A stretch of DNA of 10,463 nt from Nitrospirota bacterium (GCA_021790695.1 JAJYGJ010000084.1:1-10463), one strand, 5' to 3'. Positions 1-6,676 are shown, counted from the first letter of the stretch. Notes: generated by a model not told the origin, from the sequence alone. A program made the numbers and translations.

Positions 1-921
1 GAGTCCCTGAGGGTGCTGTTTGCGAGCAATGTCTTTCTCATTCCGATGATAGGCCGCTATCTCACCGAGGGCGGGGGGAAGCGCATGAGGCCGCTTTTCC
101 TCCTGATCAGCGCCAGGCTTGCCGGCTATGAAGGCGTCAAGCACGTGCCGCTTTCAAGCGTCATTGAATCCATTCATACCGCGTCGCTTTTGCACGACGA
201 TGTGGTTGACGCGGCGCATGTGAGAAGAGGCAGGTCCGCGGCGCACATCACGTGGGGAAACCAGGTGGTTGTGCTCGTGGGCGATTTCCTGTACGCGAAC
301 GCCTTGAAAATGGCGGTTTCCTGCGGTGACATAAGGATCGTGGGGGCGCTCTCCCATGCGGTCACCTCCATGTCGGAGGGAGAACTCCTGCAGCTTGAAA
401 AATCAGGCGACGTGGATATTACCGAAGAGGATTACATGAAGATAATCTCGTCGAAGACCGGCGTTCTGATTTCGACGGCATGCAGGATAGGCGCCCTGCT
501 CGGCGGAATGCCGCCGGAGCAGGTGGAGGCGCTGGCCGGGTTCGGCCTCAAGGCTGGCATAACTTTCCAGATGGCCGACGACATCCTCGATTACATGGCC
601 GACAGGGAAAACGGCTTCGGCAAGAAACTTGGCAAGGACCTGGAGGAGGGAAAAATCACCCTGCCGCTTATCTATCTTATACGGCAGGCCGGCGGGGGCG
701 AGAGGGCGGAGATAAAAACCATCCTTGAGGGCAGCCCTTCGCAAAAGGGGCTTGACAGGATACGCGAACTGTTCAAAAAGTACGACGCGGTCGGCCTCGC
801 GCTCGAAAGGGCGCGCGAATCTCTGAAGGAGGCGAAGGCGGAAACCGCTGTTTTAAGGGACTGCTGGGAGAAGCAGGAACTCCTTGCCCTTGCCGATTAC
901 GCCCTGCAAAGGGAATTTTAG
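1..921 (+). CDS. Polyprenyl (all-trans) diphosphate synthase, 5'-truncated by window edge
   Basis: This is a trans-isoprenyl diphosphate synthase that condenses isopentenyl diphosphate onto an allylic primer to make the side chain of menaquinone or another quinone. Seen: the GGGKRMRP motif near the N-terminus, the first Asp-rich motif DDVVD (bases 196-210) followed by RRGR, GDFLYANA, and the second Asp-rich motif DDILD with the later GKDLEEGKITLP. The reading frame is open to base 1 (E-S-L-R before the GTG at 13). The family normally has roughly 20-30 residues before the GGK motif segment, so the true start is probably outside the window and the GTG at 13 is not the start. Chain length cannot be read from sequence alone; octaprenyl or heptaprenyl types are plausible. 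It stops with TAG and is followed after 2 bases by the AMMECR1-family gene, so the two are probably co-transcribed. Confidence 0.93.
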   Translation, partial: ESLRVLFASNVFLIPMIGRYLTEGGGKRMRPLFLLISARLAGYEGVKHVPLSSVIESIHTASLLHDDVVDAAHVRRGRSAAHITWGNQVVVLVGDFLYANALKMAVSCGDIRIVGALSHAVTSMSEGELLQLEKSGDVDITEEDYMKIISSKTGVLISTACRIGALLGGMPPEQVEALAGFGLKAGITFQMADDILDYMADRENGFGKKLGKDLEEGKITLPLIYLIRQAGGGERAEIKTILEGSPSQKGLDRIRELFKKYDAVGLALERARESLKEAKAETAVLRDCWEKQELLALADYALQREF

Positions 922-923
922 GG

Positions 924-1433
924 ATGCATCCGCTGGTCCGCCTTGCGAAACAGGCGGTCGAGCTTTATGTGAGAGAGGGCAGCGTCGTCACCTATACGGG
1001 CGAGGTCTCGGGCGGTATGCTTGAGAAGGCCGGCGTATTCGTCTGCCTCAAGAAAAACGGCCGTCTCAGGGGTTGCGTGGGCACCATCCAGCCGGTGACG
1101 TCATGCGCCGCCCTGGAGGCGGTCAGAAACGCGATAGCCGCGGCCACCGAGGACCCGAGGTTTCCCCCCGTCGGGCCGCACGAGCTTGAAGAGATCGACT
1201 ACCAGGTTGACGTCCTCTTGCCGCCTGAAAAAATAACAGGCACTTCCGAGCTTGACCCAAGGAGATACGGCCTGATAATCGTGAAGGGCGCCAGGAAGGG
1301 GCTTCTCCTGCCGGACCTCGAAGGAGTGGACTCCGTGGAGGAGCAGTTCCGGATTGCCATGGCGAAGGCCGGGATCGACCCGTCTGAAAGGGGCATGGAT
1401 ATGTACCGGTTCGAGGTTGCGAGGTACTCGTGA
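924..1433 (+). CDS. amrA: AMMECR1 family protein (AmmeMemoRadiSam system protein A)
   Basis: This 169-residue protein belongs to the AMMECR1 family, known in bacteria as protein A of the AmmeMemoRadiSam set, which usually also has a Memo-like protein and a radical SAM protein. The biochemical role is not established. Seen: the family signature LRGCVGT (residues 48-54), the downstream AATEDPRFPPV segment, EEIDYQVDVL, and the RYGLIIVKGARKGLLLP stretch; length is normal for the family. The ATG lies 2 bases after the stop of the polyprenyl synthase, and the TGA overlaps the GTG of the next gene by 4 bases, which suggests translational coupling in one operon. Neither the Memo nor the radical SAM partner lies in the window; they could be upstream of the left edge or elsewhere. 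Family assignment is firm, function is open. Confidence 0.9.
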   Translation: MHPLVRLAKQAVELYVREGSVVTYTGEVSGGMLEKAGVFVCLKKNGRLRGCVGTIQPVTSCAALEAVRNAIAAATEDPRFPPVGPHELEEIDYQVDVLLPPEKITGTSELDPRRYGLIIVKGARKGLLLPDLEGVDSVEEQFRIAMAKAGIDPSERGMDMYRFEVARYS

Positions 1434-3064
1434 AGGACACCCCGCCTCTTAAGGGGGCTTTTTCACCCGGGGAGGAGACGCTTCCCAGGCTCCTCATGCA
1501 ACTGCACACCTCAGGGCTTACCGGCGCGCTCGTGGTCCAGTCCGGTTCCATCACCAAGAAACTGTACCTGAAGAAAGGGGAGGCCGTCTTCGCGTCTTCA
1601 GACAGCAGGGACGACTGGCTCGGCGTTGCGCTTGTAAAGGCGGGCAAGATAACTCTCCAGCAGTTCGAACACTCGGCCGAGTTCATGAAAAAGAGCGGCA
1701 AGAGGCACGGCGCGGTGCTGGTGGAGCTTGGATATATCACCCCGAAGGAGCTTTTCTGGGCGGTGAAGTTCCAGGTAAGGGAGATAATCTACAGCATGTT
1801 CGAGTACGATCGCGCCGGCTACGAGTTCCTGGAAGGCGGCATACCGGAGGAAGTCATCACGCTGATGATGAGCATGGGAAGCCTCATATACGAAGGCGTC
1901 GGCCGCATAGACAACCTGATTCGCATAAAGGAGGAACTGCCGCCCACGTGGACTGTCCTGCAGCTTAACGACGATCCGCTGCGGCTTTTCCAGGGCGTGC
2001 AGTTCTCGGCAAAGGACAGGAGGATACTCTCCCTGGTGGACGGCAAAAGGATGATCAAGCAGGTGATAGAGGATTCCTGCCTGAACAGTTTCGAGGCGAT
2101 GAAGATAATCTATGTCTTCTGGGCCATAGGCATACTGACCGGCAAACAAAAGGAGAAGGAAAATATCTCCGTCGAAGTCCTCTTCCTGAAGCCTTATGAC
2201 GATGGGAAGGACGCATTCGAAGCCAGGGTGGCCGCGATGCTGGAAAGGCTCCCGGAGATGGGCCCCCGCGAGGTCCTGGGCGTTTCGGAGACCGCGGGCC
2301 TGGCCGAGATAAAAAACAGCTATTACCGGCTCGCCCGGGAGTTCCATCCGGACAGGGTCTTCGATTCCGAGGACCAGCATCTGAGAGACAAGATTGTCGA
2401 TATCTTCGGCGCGGTAAAACGCGCCTACCTCACGCTGACGGCCGAACTGCCCGCGCCATCATCCGGGCCTGCCGGACTTCAGGAACCGGCCGGCCCCTCC
2501 GGATTGACTGCCGGCCGCGAAGAGACGGATTGCCTCGTGGAGGCGGATGGCCCCGGGCCCGGGCCCCACGCATCCGGACTCACCGGGTCTGATGGGGCGC
2601 CGTTCAATCTCCAGGTCAACCCGGAGGGTCCAAACCCGGATTGGCCGGCCGCATCCGGTCAGACGGGTTCCGGCTCGCCGGGCGAATCGGCCGCAATGGC
2701 CGCCAATGACCCGATGGGTCCGGACTCCACGGGACCGGCCCTCCCGAAACCGGAAATAGGGATCGACTCCCTGAGGGTGGCAGTCAGCCTCGATCCCTCG
2801 AACCCCGAAGGCTGGAGGCTCCTGGCCATTGCCCTGAGCGAAGCGGGAGGTCCAGACCCCATGGGCCCTTCCGCGGAGGCCGAAGAGGCAATGCAGACGG
2901 CCATCGGGCTTGACCCGCTTGACAGCGGCTGCTATCTGGACCTGGGGCTGATCTATTTAAAGGGGGGGAGAATCGAGGAGGCCAGACGGCAATTCGAAAA
3001 ATCCCTCGTGCTCGATCCTGAAAACCGGAAGGCCAGGGAACAACTGGGAAGACTGGAGGGCTGA
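1430..3064 (+). CDS. DUF4388 (PATAN-like) / J-domain / TPR multidomain protein
   Basis: A 544-residue predicted cytoplasmic protein with no signal peptide. Residues about 11-135 resemble DUF4388/PATAN-type regulatory domains (LTGALVVQSG, KKLYLKKGEAVFASS, and a winged-helix-like LGYITPKELFWAVKFQVREI). Residues about 140-240 form a second mixed helical region (FSAKDRRILSLVDGKRMIKQ), also typical of DUF4388 proteins. A J domain follows at about 277-338 with YYRLAREFHPDR, HPD at 306-308. Residues about 340-440 are a Pro/Gly/Ser-rich linker, and about 443-544 hold two TPR-like helical hairpins (the last includes YLDLGLIYLKGGRIEEARRQF). The HPD implies that it recruits a DnaK-type partner; PATAN domains are known from two-component and gliding-related proteins. 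The GTG start overlaps the upstream stop (GTGA) and has GAGGT 5 bases upstream. Exact function is unknown; a scaffold or regulator with chaperone recruitment is my inference. Confidence 0.85.
   Translation: MKDTPPLKGAFSPGEETLPRLLMQLHTSGLTGALVVQSGSITKKLYLKKGEAVFASSDSRDDWLGVALVKAGKITLQQFEHSAEFMKKSGKRHGAVLVELGYITPKELFWAVKFQVREIIYSMFEYDRAGYEFLEGGIPEEVITLMMSMGSLIYEGVGRIDNLIRIKEELPPTWTVLQLNDDPLRLFQGVQFSAKDRRILSLVDGKRMIKQVIEDSCLNSFEAMKIIYVFWAIGILTGKQKEKENISVEVLFLKPYDDGKDAFEARVAAMLERLPEMGPREVLGVSETAGLAEIKNSYYRLAREFHPDRVFDSEDQHLRDKIVDIFGAVKRAYLTLTAELPAPSSGPAGLQEPAGPSGLTAGREETDCLVEADGPGPGPHASGLTGSDGAPFNLQVNPEGPNPDWPAASGQTGSGSPGESAAMAANDPMGPDSTGPALPKPEIGIDSLRVAVSLDPSNPEGWRLLAIALSEAGGPDPMGPSAEAEEAMQTAIGLDPLDSGCYLDLGLIYLKGGRIEEARRQFEKSLVLDPENRKAREQLGRLEG
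2450..2760 (+). repeat. GC-rich low-complexity linker with imperfect internal repeats
   Basis: This stretch encodes the disordered Pro/Gly/Ser-rich linker of the DUF4388-J-TPR protein. It contains two imperfect copies of an ASGxTGSxG unit (residues about 381-389 and 408-416, DNA sharing GCATCCGG) and alternating G/C tracts. The 12-base perfect palindromes CCCGGGCCCGGG (2552-2563) and GGGCCCGGGCCC (2555-2566) overlap one another. A DPMGP motif here (residues 427-431) recurs at 476-480 inside the TPR region. This is compatible with slippage-driven growth of a flexible linker. Confidence 0.5.
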
Positions 3065-3631
3065 CTAACGGGCCTGACCAGGGGGAGGCTGGGATTTCCC
3101 CCTCTTGAACGTCTTTCTTTTGAACGTCCCGCTCTTGCCGCCTTTTTTTTCGACCAGCATGACATCGGAGATCACGGCCTCCCTGTCCACGGCCTTGCAC
3201 ATGTCATAAACGGTGAGGGCGGCGACACAGACGGCGGTAAGGGCCTCCATCTCGACCCCCGTCTCGCCCACGACCTTTATGGCGGCCTCTATCTCCACCG
3301 AATTTCTGCTGTCATCAAGCCGGATGTCCAGCGTCGCCTGGGAAAGAGCAAGCGGATGGGCCAGGGGGATGAGTTCAGGGGTTTTCTTGGCCGCCATAAT
3401 ACCTGCTATGCGCGCGGCCGCCTGCACGTCGCCCTTGGGCATGCGGCCCTCTCTTATGAGGGCTATGCTCTCTTTTTTCATGAGCACCGAGGCCCGGGCC
3501 ACTGCCTGCCGCGAGGTCGCGGGCTTGCCGCTCACATCGACCATCCTCGCCCTGCCCCTTTCGTCAAGATGGCTTAACGCGGCCTGGTCGCGGGCGCGGG
3601 CCTTTACCGCAAGCGCCCCCGGTTTTTTCAT
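3065..3631 (-). CDS. moaC: Cyclic pyranopterin monophosphate synthase MoaC
   Basis: MoaC makes cyclic pyranopterin monophosphate from the MoaA product, an early step of molybdenum cofactor synthesis. Seen in the 188-residue protein: RMVDVSGK (30-37), KKTPELIPLAHPL (82-94), GVEMEALTAV (125-134) and TVYDMCKAVD (140-149). His92, Glu127, Glu129, Asp143 and Lys146 match the conserved active-site positions. The usual Cys of the LCHPL motif is Ala91 here. The protein has a roughly 17-residue N-terminal lead before SHLDERG and a basic, Pro-containing C-terminal tail (from about residue 168) longer than usual, so it exceeds the common length of about 160. The ATG lies 8 bases after the continued ybgF frame ends, with AGGAGG inside that frame, so it appears to be the last gene of the tol operon. 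Its TAG abuts the stop of the convergent upstream gene. Confidence 0.94.
   Translation of the reverse strand: MKKPGALAVKARARDQAALSHLDERGRARMVDVSGKPATSRQAVARASVLMKKESIALIREGRMPKGDVQAAARIAGIMAAKKTPELIPLAHPLALSQATLDIRLDDSRNSVEIEAAIKVVGETGVEMEALTAVCVAALTVYDMCKAVDREAVISDVMLVEKKGGKSGTFKRKTFKRGKSQPPPGQAR
3080..3103 (+). terminator. Possible weak terminator hairpin for the plus-strand operon
   Basis: A perfect 7-base inverted repeat AGGGGGA (3080-3086) and TCCCCCT (3097-3103) with a 10-base loop begins 16 bases past the stop of the DUF4388-J-TPR gene. The following sequence is T-rich but interrupted (CTTGAACGTCTTTCTTTT), so it is a poor intrinsic terminator. It lies inside the 3' end of moaC on the other strand. 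It is the only candidate terminator I see between the two convergent operons. Confidence 0.3.
3101..3130 (-). repeat. 15-base tandem repeat in the moaC 3' end
   Basis: Two adjacent 15-base units (3101-3115 and 3116-3130) share 11 of 15 positions, including TTGAACGTC in both. They encode GTFKR then KTFKR (residues 168-177) at the start of the extended basic C-terminal tail of MoaC. This suggests a small in-frame tandem duplication. Confidence 0.55.
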
Positions 3632-3639
3632 CTCGTCCC

Positions 3640-3798
3640 CTATCTTTTCCTCCTCAGTCTGGCGAGCATGGATTTTGCCTTCCTGGCTTCCGAAGTGCCG
3701 GGGTACTTGTTAATCACCTGATGAAAGATGGCGGAGGCGACCTTTTTGTCATGCGTGCTCATGAACGCCATGCCCTGATCGAGGAGGGCCGTGGGCGC
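3640..3798 (-). pseudogene. Downstream part of ybgF/cpoB after an in-frame TAG
   Basis: After the TAG at 3799-3801 the same frame stays open for 52 codons to a TAG at 3640-3642. The peptide starts APTALLDQGMAF and continues through KKVASAIFHQVINKYPGTSEARKAKSMLARL. That is the expected last TPR hairpin of YbgF/CpoB, which normally ends in this way. The whole frame 3640-4500 would give 286 codons, a normal family length. The segment has no ribosome binding site of its own, and its end carries the AGGAGG used by moaC. So this tail is lost in the simple translation, or is made only if the TAG is read through, or the TAG is a sequencing error. Confidence 0.75.
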
Positions 3799-4500
3799 CT
3801 ACCTGGTGCCGGGAAAGTTCTTGAGCACCGCCTCGTAAGAGAGGATGGCCTGATCGTACTGCTTCTGGGCGTAATAGGTCTCGGCGATCCAGAACTGCGC
3901 GTTTCCGGCAAGCGGGTCCTCCGGGTATTTATTCAGGAAGTCGGTGAAACCCTTTCTCGCGGCGGGATAGTTTTTGTTCTTGAAATCCGTGTAGGCGCTG
4001 TCGTAAATGGTGCTGGCGGTCCGCCGGGGTTGGCTCGCATTTGCGATGGCGGCCTGAGTCCGGGTCTGCATCTGTTTTATCTCCGACTCGAGCGCGCCTA
4101 CCCTCTGGTTCTGGGCATCCAGTGAGGTTTGCATCTGGTTGACCCGGTTGGCAAGGGCCGAGGTCTCGGAGGACACGTCCGCAAGGGTCGTTTGGGTGAA
4201 GTGTTTCTCATTGTCCAGGCCGCCCCTCAGCGCATCTATATTGTTTTGCATGGTGGACAACTGGTCCAGGACGCCCGCCTGGGAGGTCCTGATGGTGGAG
4301 AGCGCCTCGTTCTGGGCGGAAGATGATTTTTTGGAGTTTTGAAGGTTGCCCTCCAGGGCCTGCACTTCATTTTGAAGAGAATACGTCTCGGTCTGAAGGC
4401 TGTTGATGTTGGCCCTGATGTCATCGTTGTTGGCGCACCCGGCGGCGATTATCGCGGTGCCGCAGAAAAGCGCCAATGCCAGCCATTTCCAGGATTTCAT
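3799..4500 (-). CDS. ybgF: Tol-Pal system protein YbgF/CpoB, ending early at an in-frame TAG
   Basis: A periplasmic Tol-associated protein; in E. coli CpoB coordinates Tol function with cell-wall synthesis during constriction. Seen in 233 residues: a signal sequence with a lipobox-like AAGC (Cys22), a long polar coiled-coil region (about 27-145, rich in Gln, Asn and Ser with heptad spacing), then TPR hairpins starting YDSAYTDFKNKNYPAARKGF and AQFWIAETYYAQKQYDQAI. The frame stops at TAG inside the TPR region, right after VLKNFPGTR, while 52 more codons of family-like sequence follow in frame. AGGTGG lies 9 bases before the ATG. It follows tolB after 110 bases. The lipobox has Ala rather than Leu at -3, so lipidation is likely but not certain. 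If the stop is real the protein lacks its last TPR. Confidence 0.85.
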   Translation of the reverse strand: MKSWKWLALALFCGTAIIAAGCANNDDIRANINSLQTETYSLQNEVQALEGNLQNSKKSSSAQNEALSTIRTSQAGVLDQLSTMQNNIDALRGGLDNEKHFTQTTLADVSSETSALANRVNQMQTSLDAQNQRVGALESEIKQMQTRTQAAIANASQPRRTASTIYDSAYTDFKNKNYPAARKGFTDFLNKYPEDPLAGNAQFWIAETYYAQKQYDQAILSYEAVLKNFPGTR

Positions 4501-4610
4501 TTTTTTATGCCACCTCGCGTATTTTTTTGTTATCGAACTTCATTGAGTTTCGCGTCCGCCGCCCCCGGGGCACTGGGGTATCAGGTTTCAAGCCGGTTTT
4601 TTTGCCCGGG

Positions 4611-5894
4611 TTATCGATTGCTCCACCTCGGTCCGAATGCGGTCATGCCGCCAGGGCTCATTCTCCTTTGATGCTCGCCGTTTGCCCTCATGACGTAAAT
4701 GGCCCTGTAACCGTCCCTGTTGGAGGTAAACGCGATCAGACTGCCGTCCGGTGAAAAGCATGGGGCGTCGTTGCTTCCGGACGATGTCAGAAGCATCAGG
4801 TCCGATCCGTCGGTCTTGACCGTGAATATCTGATCCCTGCCCTCGTATCTCCCCACGAACACCAGCCTGTCTCCGGAGGGCGACCACGCCGGAGAAGTAT
4901 TGTAGTCTCCCTGAAACGTAATTCTCGCAGTATTATAACCATGGGTGTCCATGATGTAAATCTGCGGGCTGCCGTCCCTGTCCGAGACGAACGCTATCTT
5001 TGAGCCGTCCGGGGAGAACGCGGGCGAAACGTCGATGCCGTCCGTCTGCGTCAGCCTGATCAGTTTGCCGCCTTTAAGCATTTCATAAATATTCGGGCTG
5101 CCGCGCAAAGACGAGGAAAAAAGGACGTCCCCGGCGGCGTCGGCGTCTCCGGCGATGTTTGTGCCCCGCGCCCTGAAGACCGCCCTCTCCCTCATGCTGC
5201 CGAGGTCAAGGAGGTATACGCCCCAGAGACCGTAACGGTGGGCGGTGTAGAGGAGCGATCCGCCGTCCGGAGACCATCTGGGGGGCAGAAGCAGGCTCCC
5301 TTTGAACCCCAGCCTGTGAATACGGCCGCAATCCCAATCGGCAATGGCCAGGTCCCTTTTGCCCCGGCTTATGGTTACAAAGGCGAGCCTGTCCTTGAAA
5401 GGGCCGTTTGCGCCGGTCAGCGCCTGATAGATATCGGCCGCGATGGAATGGGCCAGCGGCCTCAGCAGTTCATTCGGGACGCTGTATTTCCTGATGAAGA
5501 TGGTGCTGCCGGTGGAGACGTCATAAAGGGACGCCTGGGCCTGGAACCCGCCTTCCGGCGTCAGGATCACCGTGCCCTTGAGCACGAAGTCCACACCGGC
5601 TGAAAGCCAGTCCTCCCGCCTGAAGGCCTGCTCCGGCGTTTCGGTGAAACCCTTCGGGTCCAGAAACAGGAAAAGCCCGGTATAGTCCAGGTCGCTCGTC
5701 ACGACCTTCGCTATTTCGCTTCCCCCGGGGCCGGCAAGCGGGCTTATGGCGACGGGCACCTTTCTTTCCGGGTTGGTGATGTCTATGTATATCTTTGCCC
5801 TTGCAGGCGGCGCAAGGGAGCAGACGAAAAACGCGGTAAAGAGGAAGCATGGAATTATTGCTGTCGCGAGCCCGTTTTTGTTTTTTTCCTTCAT
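4611..5894 (-). CDS. tolB: Tol-Pal system beta-propeller protein TolB
   Basis: TolB is the periplasmic beta-propeller that links the inner-membrane TolQRA motor to Pal and the outer membrane. Seen in 427 residues: a signal peptide ending near PPARA (residue about 33), an N-terminal alpha/beta domain beginning KIYIDITNPERKVPVAI, and a C-terminal propeller with repeated blades marked by RWSPDGGSLLYT, FSPDGSKIAFVSDRDG, WSPSGDRLVFVG and FSPDGSLIAFTSNRDG. Length fits the family. GAGGAG lies 3-4 bases before the ATG. It follows the tolA-like gene after 26 bases. Pal, its usual partner and next gene, is not found downstream. Confidence 0.95.
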   Translation of the reverse strand: MKEKNKNGLATAIIPCFLFTAFFVCSLAPPARAKIYIDITNPERKVPVAISPLAGPGGSEIAKVVTSDLDYTGLFLFLDPKGFTETPEQAFRREDWLSAGVDFVLKGTVILTPEGGFQAQASLYDVSTGSTIFIRKYSVPNELLRPLAHSIAADIYQALTGANGPFKDRLAFVTISRGKRDLAIADWDCGRIHRLGFKGSLLLPPRWSPDGGSLLYTAHRYGLWGVYLLDLGSMRERAVFRARGTNIAGDADAAGDVLFSSSLRGSPNIYEMLKGGKLIRLTQTDGIDVSPAFSPDGSKIAFVSDRDGSPQIYIMDTHGYNTARITFQGDYNTSPAWSPSGDRLVFVGRYEGRDQIFTVKTDGSDLMLLTSSGSNDAPCFSPDGSLIAFTSNRDGYRAIYVMRANGEHQRRMSPGGMTAFGPRWSNR

Positions 5895-5920
5895 GGTCTC
5901 CTCAAAAGCCTCCGACTGAC

Positions 5921-6664
5921 TTAATCCGGTGTGAAACCGACCGCGATCTCGAGCGGATAAGGCGGCGGGGGCGGGGGAACCTTCCCCGTCCGCCGGATCG
6001 CCCGCATCGCGGAATCATCCAGCAATGCATCACCCGAGCGTTTATCGAAGCCGTTGGCAATGATGGTGCCGTCCTTTAGTATCTGTATCGAGATGACGGC
6101 CTTGCCGCCGTGTGTTTTTAAATCCGGGAAATACCAGTTATGCCATATCTTCGCCTCGACCATCTGGAGATAGCCGTTGAGCGCCGCATTGCCGCCGGCC
6201 GCGCCGGAAGAAGCGACAGCACGGGTTTTATTGTCTTTTTTGCTGATTTCGATGACTGCATTTTCCACCTGCGCTACGCCCTGTAGCCTCTCAAGCGCGC
6301 GATTTACGAGGGACTGGTCCTGCTGGCGCGCGCGGAGCCTCGCAATGGCGTCATTTACGAAGGACTGCTCCCGCCTTCTGGCGCGCCTCTCCGCCTGCGG
6401 ACTGGCCGCCATGGCCTGCCTTTGCCTTTCCGGGCGCGGCGGCGGGACCGCTTTTTCAGCCTTTTCCCTTGGGCGGACCGCCGGCTTGGGGGCCATATTC
6501 GGAGCGGCGGTTTTTGCTGCGAAGAGGTTTTTGGACGGCGGCGCCACCAGGTTTACCTCGAAGGGGTGCAGGACTATATACGGCCTTCTGATCGATACGG
6601 CAAGGGCGGCCAGTATGACTGCATGAAGGATGGCCGTTAATAGGACTGTCCTTTCAAAAGTCAT
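5921..6664 (-). CDS. tolA: TolA/TonB-family energy-transducing protein
   Basis: A 247-residue protein anchored in the inner membrane by one N-terminal segment (about 7-26, TVLLTAILHAVILAALAV). A Pro/Ala/Arg/Lys-rich periplasmic spanning region follows (about 55-95), then a short helical repeat, then a TonB/TolA-type C-terminal domain from about 160 (LNGYLQMVEAKIWHNWYFP, KAVISIQILKDGTI, DSAMRAIRRTGKVPPPPP). The C-terminal domain places it in the TonB family; its position between tolR and tolB argues that it does TolA's job. It is much shorter than enterobacterial TolA, as is common outside Gammaproteobacteria. It starts 12 bases after the tolR stop with no strong ribosome binding site (only AGGG directly before ATG). 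Confidence 0.88.
   Translation of the reverse strand: MTFERTVLLTAILHAVILAALAVSIRRPYIVLHPFEVNLVAPPSKNLFAAKTAAPNMAPKPAVRPREKAEKAVPPPRPERQRQAMAASPQAERRARRREQSFVNDAIARLRARQQDQSLVNRALERLQGVAQVENAVIEISKKDNKTRAVASSGAAGGNAALNGYLQMVEAKIWHNWYFPDLKTHGGKAVISIQILKDGTIIANGFDKRSGDALLDDSAMRAIRRTGKVPPPPPPYPLEIAVGFTPD
6302..6386 (-). repeat. Two-copy 51-base-period repeat in tolA
   Basis: Two imperfect DNA copies start at 6302 and 6353, sharing ATTTACGA, GGACTG and CTGGCGCGC. They encode QSFVNDAIARLRA and QSLVNRALERLQG, a 17-residue period in the helical part of the TolA-like protein (residues about 100-129). Similar amphipathic repeats extend the periplasmic stalk of TonB/TolA proteins. Confidence 0.6.
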
Positions 6665-6676
6665 CCCTGGCGGTCG

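Noticed and set aside
1598..2380. Long open frame on the minus strand opposite the DUF4388 gene
   Set aside because: No recognisable domain; it mirrors the GC-biased codons of a well-supported plus-strand gene.
2258..2443. Calling the gene dnaJ because of the J domain
   Set aside because: The J domain is internal, and there is no G/F region or zinc-finger domain; the architecture is DUF4388-J-TPR.
3213..3713. Plus-strand frame across moaC and the ybgF tail
   Set aside because: It has no family features and lies opposite a MoaC with all its motifs.
4339..4754. Plus-strand frames spanning the tolB-ybgF gap, considered as a hidden gene or pal
   Set aside because: They show no lipobox or OmpA-like motif and run antisense to tolB and ybgF; pal should in any case be on the minus strand.
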